Source of the DNA: Lasiosphaeris hirsuta
Taxonomy: Eukaryota; Ascomycota; Sordariomycetes; Sordariales; Lasiosphaeriaceae
Length of the DNA: 64,000 nucleotides
Direction of reading: 5' to 3'
Assembly: GCA_030549175.1 (NCBI GenBank)
Contig: JAUKUA010000004.1
Span: forward strand, 3,782,001-3,846,000
Made by a program: the position numbers and the translations under genes. Below the pieces are notes generated by a model. That model was not told the DNA's origin. It was given only the letters and a program-made list of their open reading frames with translations, and did not search any database. This document shows positions 57,965-64,000 of the stretch, one piece after another (the stretch's first letter is position 1; each line of letters begins with the position of its first letter).

Positions 57965-59161
57965 AAAGGTGAGGGGATGAACAAATGAAGAGGAGGGCCC
58001 GCTAGTGCGTCGACCGTACCAGCAGATCTTGAACATACACGCCATGGCTCTTGCCGGGTGAATCTTCTGTTGGCGACGATGGCGGGAAACTTTTTTTCTC
58101 TGCCGCCAATCATTGGTGGAACTTGTCTTTGTGCATACCGGAGGTTGAATACGTCGCCTTCTTTTTACGGCCCTCGGCGCCTACCGTCTACTAATGCCGT
58201 CATTGCCCTGCTTTTTTTTTTTTCCATGGTGCGCGTCTCAAAGATATACGGCGTTCAGAGGTCAGCTCCTGATATAGATGGAAGAGCCGGTCACCGGCGC
58301 ATAGCCTCGTTATATGGCATTTGGGGGAGGACTGTGGCCTGGAGGGAAGCTCCGGCAAGGGGGAGGAATCGGGCGCGATGCGAAGGAGAAAGCTACACCC
58401 CAAAGCATGACGATCAAGGTCACGCTAGGACACATTTTTATAGTTCGATATTACCCCGGAGCATTTGAATGGACAGGGGAGGTGGGGACTGGTTACAGGA
58501 GAAGAAAAACTGGGAGGTGATGAGACGTCGGCTTGTACATAGTGTTGGCCCAGTGGGCACAACACAGCCATCACATGCATGCATGGGAAACGGAGCAATG
58601 GACAAGAAATTCACCAAATGAGATGGGGTCGGCTTGACCAAACGAAACCAGACGAAATGGGCGAGTGTGAAGTGAGGTATGCAGATACCGGCACGGTTCG
58701 GGGGCTGCTCGGCGGCGGGCGTCATCAGCACGAGTTGTTGGAATGAGACGGGCCGCTGTGCAGCTTCCGGGGCATTCTTGGGGACCGCGATATCCAGCCT
58801 TTGTTTTTATTTCCGTCTAGTCAACAGGTTTTATTGGACGGACTCGAATTTCTAGGTGCTGAATACACAGTATAGCAGACGGGCGCAGCCCCATCTCGAC
58901 CGTTGAGGTTTATCCCTAGAGTGATCTCGGCGCTCCGGAGACGTCCATAAAGATGGGAGTCCATCTTGCCCCTGATCCGCGAACGGCTTGCTCTCCCCGT
59001 CATACTCCCACGTCCGGTCACTCATTAGGCACTGCCCAGTCACTCATTTATTCCGTCGCTTTCCCTCGTCGGCGCAGTCCACCCACTCTCTCTAGCAACA
59101 AGTCGTACTCGCCGCAGCCACTCGCTCCTCGATCCTCTCATCACCAGCCAAGGACAAAACG
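57965..59161. other. Intergenic, 1.2 kb
   Basis: flbA 3' UTR and promoter of the GPI-type gene, both plus strand. A T13-type run is present at about 58210. No ORF with protein character was found. Confidence 0.5.
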
Positions 59162-59777
59162 ATGTACTTCAAGGCCCTCGCGCAGCTCATCGCCGCCGCT
59201 CTCGTCTCGGCCCCGCTGGCCTCGGCCCAGCGCGTCGAGCGGCCCGGTCCGAGCGAGTACCTCCGCCCCAACACGACGGGCTCGCACGGCGACGGCAACA
59301 CGACGGCCGTCACCACGGTCGTCTCGCGCTTCACCACCATCTGCCCGTCGCCGACTACGTGGACCTGGGGTACCAAGACGTACTGCGTCACGGAGCCGAC
59401 GACGCTAACGATAACGGACTGCCCGTGCACCATCACAACGGTGAGTTCTTTTTTTTCTTTTTCTTTTTCTTTTTCTTTTTCTCTTTCTTTCTGGGACTGC
59501 CGAGTGGAGAGAAGGTGATGCTGATCATTTTGTGTATATGAAATAGACTCACAAGCCATGCTATGACTGCCACAGAACGACCCACCCGCCCCCGGAACAT
59601 CACAAGACGCAGCACACTGCGCCAATAAAGCCGACCAAGACGTCCCATGTCATCGTCTCGGGCGCCGCGCCTGCGGTTGGGCTCACTGGATGCCAGGGGC
59701 TTGCTTCTGTGGCAGGCGGGATTGTAATTGCGGTGGGGGTTGGCGCAGTCGTTGTTGGCGGGTTTGCGCCGCTATGA
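59162..59777 (+). CDS. Small secreted GPI-anchor-type cell wall protein
   Basis: Two exons (59162-59440 and 59547-59777) sum to 170 codons (169 aa). A signal peptide is evident ([20 protein letters not shown], cut near SAQ). The mature part has NTTG and NTTA sequons, then a Cys-containing Thr-rich core ([39 protein letters not shown]). The end, VSGAAPAVG followed by a hydrophobic tail [19 protein letters not shown], fits GPI attachment at the small-residue site. This Cys pattern is shared by fungal wall or clock-controlled small proteins (Neurospora mmc-like); I cannot name a function. The intron begins right after the donor with a CTTTTT microsatellite. Confidence 0.82.
59447..59501 (+). repeat. 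CTTTTT microsatellite inside an intron
   Basis: Several CTTTTT/CTTTC units fill the first half of the intron of the GPI-type gene, starting a few bases after its GTGAGT donor. It is the sort of tract that varies in length between strains. Confidence 0.85.
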
Positions 59778-60421
59778 GATTTCTTGAATGGATTTGTTTA
59801 GGTAGCTCAGGGATTTTCTTATGTTATTTTTTCCAGGTTGTGAACACGGGTGACTGTCAGGTCTGGCTAAATTTTTTTTTTTTTTTTTTTTTTTTTGGTG
59901 TCAGTCACCAGCGTGTACTTCAGCATAGACTTCAGGAGGGTACCGCATACGCACAGCTGGTCGTTGCCCCTTTTTCTTTTTCCCTTACTTTGTCGAAAGT
60001 CTGGATTCCCTACACAGTCCCCATTTCCCTCCCCCTTTCCTATCCGTGTCGCTTTCCAGCACACGCAGTGTATGTTGTGTATTAAACACGCTCCTGCCGT
60101 TGGCCCGTCCCGTAGGGAAATCAATCAGTTTCTGTTCTTGATACTTTGACACCTCCAAGTGCCCACAATGTCCATAACATGTTGACTCGACTCCCTGTAG
60201 TGCTACTTTGTTCCACTCGTCAAGTCAAAACAAAGGGAAACGCATCCCTTAATCCCGGTGTGGTCGCCTAGCAGCTCAGGCAGTGTGTTACGTCAGTAAC
60301 TCGGAGAGGACGCTACCCTGACGTCGCGATCTGCCCCTGAACTGCCTGCCCCTGAGATGACCAGCAAGCAAAATTTTGTTTTGGGTGGATCGCATCACTT
60401 GCAGGACACAAAAAGATGATT
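59778..60421. other. Intergenic, 644 bp
   Basis: 3' region of the GPI-type gene with a T26-type run at about 59871-59896, then 0.5 kb with no gene up to the tRNA end. Confidence 0.5.
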
Positions 60422-60522
60422 TGACAATGACGAGATTCGAACTCGCGCGGTTTCCCACTGCGGTATTATAGATGTTCTACAACAACCTAAACACAGCGCC
60501 TTAACCACTCGGCCACATTGTC
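60422..60522 (-). tRNA. tRNA-Leu (anticodon UAG) with intron
   Basis: On the minus strand the 7-bp acceptor stem GACAATG/CATTGTC pairs perfectly, with discriminator A at 60422. The D arm is GGCCGAGTGGTTAAGGC, the anticodon stem CTGTG/CGCAG pairs with one G-U wobble, and the T arm GCGAG-TTCGAAT-CTCGT is complete. The anticodon loop reads TTTAGG, giving UAG (plus-strand 60487-60489), decoding CUA leucine. A 22-nt intron (about 60464-60485) follows the base 3' of the anticodon, the canonical place. A long variable arm (TGGGAAACCGC) confirms a class II tRNA. Confidence 0.93.
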
Positions 60523-60983
60523 TAATATCGAGATATTGGCTTGATGGAGGGATTGATCGTAATTGCCTACTTTACCGTGCGCTTGCGCTTTTGAATAGCA
60601 ACGATCCAGCGATGCAAAGGAACCAGCTTTCGCATTGAAGTTCAAGTTTGGCTCGCATCGCGTTTTCAGAGATGGTGGTTGAGTTGGAAATGGAGTCCAG
60701 CATTCCGTTCCTTCCTTCTTCAGCCTGCTGCACCCATGTTCGCACCTGCCAATTCCCGTCCCTTTCCCCGCTCATTAGTAACTAGGTTATCACCGCTGAA
60801 AGTCAACATCAACTGGGCATCCGAGTCCCCAATATTATTGCCAACTTCATTCAATCCACAATTGCTTGATGATATTGCAACTTGTAGCATATTCAATTTA
60901 AAACTTGATTCACGTCATATAGGGTATCAACCAACCAAACAATCAATCCACAACCAAAGACACACCCGAATCCATCACTCAAC
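60523..60983. other. Intergenic, 461 bp
   Basis: Upstream of the tRNA and downstream of the DUF7053 gene stop. AT-rich in the second half, with no gene. Confidence 0.5.
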
Positions 60984-62426
60984 TCACTGCAACTCAAAAA
61001 CAAACGGCCCCCTCAAAGTCGCCCCCATCTGCACCGGTGAGTCCACCTGCACCTGCACCCTCAGCCCAGGCCCCGGCGCCTCCAGCTCCTGCACTTTGCC
61101 CCCATCCCTATCATTGGTCCCGTGCAGATTCATCGGCGGGCTCTGAACCCCCCTCTGATGCAGCCGCTGCCCCTCCTCTCGATCGGCCGCCGCCTTGGAG
61201 ATCTCGTGCCGCCCGTGGTGCGGGCTCGAGCCACGCGAGCTCGGAATCCGCAGCGGTTCCGGGACTAGATCCCGCGACGGGCTAGGGTTCCGGTGGAAGG
61301 AGGGTTGGGATTCGGTGCTGTGTTGTGGGGGGGTGCGGTGGTAGGGTTGGGGTTGGGGGGATTGTTTCCGCTGCGAGGGGAGGGGGTCGTATGGCAGGTA
61401 GGGGCTTTGTTGTATGGGTTGTGGTTGTGGGTGTTGTTGTGGCTGCGAGTGCTGTGGATGTTGGTGTGGTTGGGTGGCGGGTGGTGAGTAGGGAGGGCAG
61501 GGCTGTTGCTTCTGGTTGGTTGGGTGTTGATAGGGTGGCGGCGCTGCTAACACACTACCGGATGGGCTGCCCGTCCGTTGATACCTCATCGCAAACGATG
61601 ACGGGGCGTGTCCCCCGGCTGGTACTCCCAAGGTATGTGATAGTCCTGGCGGCGGGCTGCTAGTATTCCTCGACGCTGGCCGACTATTGATCAGATCCCC
61701 TTGCCACTTTGCGACACCCGCACTCCCCACCGAAGATGCAGCCGACCCGGGGCTCGTCGGTCTACCACCCGCAATCCCCGCAGCTACTACACCCAAGGTA
61801 TTCGGATCAAACTTTCTCGCCGGACCACTGGCGCCACCGTCGGGAACTTTCGCCATCATTGTCTGCGCCTTTTCCTTGAGTCGCTCGACCAGCGCGCCGT
61901 GCGACTTTTTGAGCGTCTTCTTGACGAAGCCGGTCATGAAGACGTTGCACCGCATGTCGACGTCCTCGCGAATGTACAGCCCAACAGCAGGCGCACCAAT
62001 ACCCAACTCCACGGCCTCCCTAGGCTCGCCCGGCAAGGAGCCGTTGACAGTCCACTTGTCGCGGATGGCTAGCTTGCGTTAGCACCCGTGACTCGGAGTA
62101 AATAGAGAAACCGACGTACTCAGTCCCGCGGGCGCGTAGCAGTGCGTCTGCAGCCCCATTGGGATGTCGTTGAAAGCGCAGGTATAGGTGACTTCCCCGG
62201 TGGCCAATCCGCCAGGCAGATACGAGATCTTATCAGTGAGGGAGTACCACACGCAGTGCATCTCCTCGGGCTCGGCATGCGGAGGCGGCTTGATGGGGTG
62301 TCGCTCCTTGACGAGCGGGTTCAGGTCGATCATCTCCTGGTGGTCGTGCAGGAAGTCGACGACGACATTGCGCGGGATGCCTGGCGGAAGTGGGCTGATG
62401 GTGGTGAATACCGTGCGCTTCGACAT
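60984..62426 (-). CDS. DUF7053-type fungal protein with Gln/Pro-rich tail
   Basis: Two exons (62426-62120 and 62068-60984) sum to 464 codons (463 aa). The start MSKRTVFTTISPLPPGIPRN is preferred over an in-frame ATG 33 nt upstream because the family begins at this block. The conserved domain (about residues 1-175) reads VVDFLHDHQEMIDLNPLVKE, CVWYSLTDKISYLPGG, EVTYTCAFNDIPMGLQTHCY, then LTIRDKWTVNGSLPGEP and LYIREDVDMRCNVFMTGFVK. This START/polyketide-cyclase-like arrangement is that of the fungal DUF7053 family, of unknown function. The rest is low complexity, dominated by Gln, Pro and Ser, and ends with QMGATLRGPFVFELQ. The intron (52 nt) uses donor GTACGT and acceptor GCTAG with matching phase. 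Confidence 0.85.
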
Positions 62427-63399
62427 TGTGGCGGCGTCTCGGGTGCGCGAAAAAGACAACAGCAGCAGAATGCGACTGGGGTGCTGAGGGGATCCGATAC
62501 AAGAACGGCGAGGTAAGACAGGCGGAAAGCTAGAGTATCACAGGTATGCTAGTATGTCCGGTGATATGTAGACTTGATAATCAGGAAAAGAGACGGGATC
62601 ATAGGACGAGACGAATCAGATTGCATGACACGATAACGTATGCGGCGTTGTGAGACAAAGGAGCTGGAAGACGACCGCTGGCTTCGGAAGTCCAAGCTGG
62701 AGTAGCCGAGTCTAAGACGACCACTGGCTTTGGGCAGTCGGTCATTTAAGAGAACAAAAACCGACCAGTTGTCGCTGGCCTGATTTAGCAACCTCCATGC
62801 ACCCCCTGCCCGCCTACCCTACCTTACCCATCCATCTGCACAGCATCTTCCGCGCGCCTACCCTACCGGTTGGGCAGCGGGCTGTGTAACTACAAAAGTG
62901 ACTGAAAATAGCCACGGGATGCACACACCCTTCACCCACTGATCCAACCCGCCGGGAATTTGGCGGCGCAATCGTTCTCTTTGCTGCGCTCTTGCTTGGA
63001 TTACACGTGTACAATCTGTACTCAAGACACCAGAACATGGAAATGATTTGGGCGCGTGGTATTCGGGGTGGCCTCCTCCGATGCGATTCGCGAGAGTGCC
63101 ATCACGGTGGAAGCCTTTTTTGGAACACAATTGAACGCACAAAAGTTCCTCATCCCCGCCGTCAAGCCACCTCCCGCCCCGGCGTCACGCCAAGGCGCTG
63201 ACCGCCCAGCCACGAGAGCTGCAGGCGGGATGGCGAGGATCCGATTATCAGCCCAGGGGTACATGCAGCCACTCGGCTGCCCCCAGGTCCCTAGCACCCG
63301 CCCCTACGGATGCCAATGCAGCATTCTCATGTCGCGCTCACCATTGAGGTTGACAATTGCTGTTTGTCATTGTCTACTCGTACGGCATCTAAGGTACTC
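62427..63399. other. Intergenic, 973 bp
   Basis: Promoter of the DUF7053 gene and 3' side of ORC4, both minus strand. A partial repeat is visible, with GAC(G)ACCGCTGGCTTCGGAAGTC and a similar GACGACCACTGGCTTTGGGCAG at about 62672 and 62716. No gene supported. Confidence 0.5.
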
Positions 63400-64000
63400 C
63401 TATATCTCCCTGCACCACCGCCCCAGCACCTGGTTCAACTTGACCACGGACGGGATCTCCTCGAGCGCCACGTCGACCTTCCACATCTTGGCGTCGAGCC
63501 CACTCTGGCCGGCCCCGGCCCGGCCCACCGTCGCTGCGGGAATCAGCATGCCCAGCGTGACGAGGCGCTCCCACGCCATGCCCGCGATCCCGCGGCCCCA
63601 CACTCTCGCGCCGCCACCCATCGCCAGCATCCCCGAGCTCGCCGACTGCACCCGCTGCCGCCCCATGAGCGATGTATACTCATCGTACGCCATGGCGAAG
63701 TTGACCGTGTCCGTGTGCGCCACAATGTCGAGCCGCGCCGCCGCGATGAGCATCGACAGGTCCAGATCCGACAGCGCCTCGAGCACCTGCAGCTTCGAGT
63801 CGGCCGGCTCGAGCGACATGCCGGGCCCGGGTATCTGCAGCGACGGCGCCGCGGGCGAGAGGGCTGCCAGCGGCAACACGCAGGACGTGAGGAAGGCCGA
63901 AACGGACTTGGTGCTGCAGAAATAGGACTCGAGTAGGTCTTGGAATCCGCCCGTTTGGCGGAGGGCCTGTGCTGGTGTTAGTCGGCTGGCGTCATCCACT
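63400..64000 (-). CDS. orc4: Origin recognition complex subunit 4, C-terminal part
   Basis: Open from the window edge to the stop at 63400-63402, about 200 residues. The upstream (N-terminal, AAA+ ATPase) part is beyond the window. The visible part matches the ORC4 C-terminal winged-helix region: GFQDLLESYFCSTKSVSAFL, VLEALSDLDLSMLIAAARLD, HTDTVNFAMAYDEYTSLMG, VWGRGIAGMAWERLVTLGML, KMWKVDVALEEIPSVVKLNQ and the end GRWCREI. ORC4 binds replication origins as part of the six-subunit complex. The ATG at 63999 is an internal methionine rather than the likely start. Confidence 0.92.
   Translation of the reverse strand, partial: VDDASRLTPAQALRQTGGFQDLLESYFCSTKSVSAFLTSCVLPLAALSPAAPSLQIPGPGMSLEPADSKLQVLEALSDLDLSMLIAAARLDIVAHTDTVNFAMAYDEYTSLMGRQRVQSASSGMLAMGGGARVWGRGIAGMAWERLVTLGMLIPAATVGRAGAGQSGLDAKMWKVDVALEEIPSVVKLNQVLGRWCREI

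Noticed and set aside
63056..63936. Long plus-strand frames at the right edge
   Set aside because: Antisense to the ORC4 C-terminus, which matches the family in detail.
1..64000. CRISPR arrays, integrases, bacterial-type operons
   Set aside because: None seen; gene structure is eukaryotic throughout.

Overview
The window reads as nuclear DNA of a filamentous ascomycete, most likely a Sordariomycete. The genes are split by short GT-AG introns (mostly about 45-110 nt), the coding GC is high, and the protein set is typical of moulds: an FlbA-type RGS regulator, a TSC1/hamartin, a Zn(II)2Cys6 activator, a DUF7053-type protein, a SigF-like NTF2 protein and a GPI-type wall protein. I see no bacterial operons, CRISPR arrays or rRNA. 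All assignments come from reading translations; no database search was run.

Layout. 1-5.2 kb: a partial unrecognised gene (-), a UBC-fold AKTIP/FTS-like protein (-), and a CCDC124/Lso2-like ribosome-associated protein (-) with a 793-nt intron. 5.2-19.1 kb: a 14-kb stretch with no gene I can support. 19.1-26.5 kb: an MFS transporter with a tandem CACGTG pair in its promoter, then a Zn2Cys6 transcription factor. 27.1-34.5 kb, all on the minus strand: a SigF-like NTF2 protein, a single-pass membrane protein and TSC1. 35.4-42.3 kb is dense with conserved single-copy genes: a DJ-1/PfpI protein, mitochondrial ribosomal uL23m, an MT-A70 (METTL4-type) methyltransferase, a Leu5-like mitochondrial CoA carrier and a hotdog-fold thioesterase. 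42.7-45.4 kb is a small accessory island: two different fungal orphan proteins with PD-(D/E)XK-nuclease-like motif patterns, the first bracketed by a direct repeat 1,537 bp apart and carrying a frameshift. 45.4-55.6 kb is a second gene-poor stretch in front of flbA. 55.6-64 kb: flbA, a GPI-type protein, an intron-containing tRNA-Leu(UAG), a DUF7053 protein and the 3' end of ORC4.

Functionally, growth control (TSC1, FlbA), mitochondrial function (uL23m, Leu5-like carrier) and replication (ORC4) are core genes. The MFS gene and the Zn2Cys6 factor lie 2 kb apart and may form a regulator-transporter pair, but that is inference from position only. The most unusual part is the 42.7-45.4 kb island. 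Exon coordinates were worked out by hand from GT-AG sites and reading-frame continuity; where lengths sum to whole codons this is stated.
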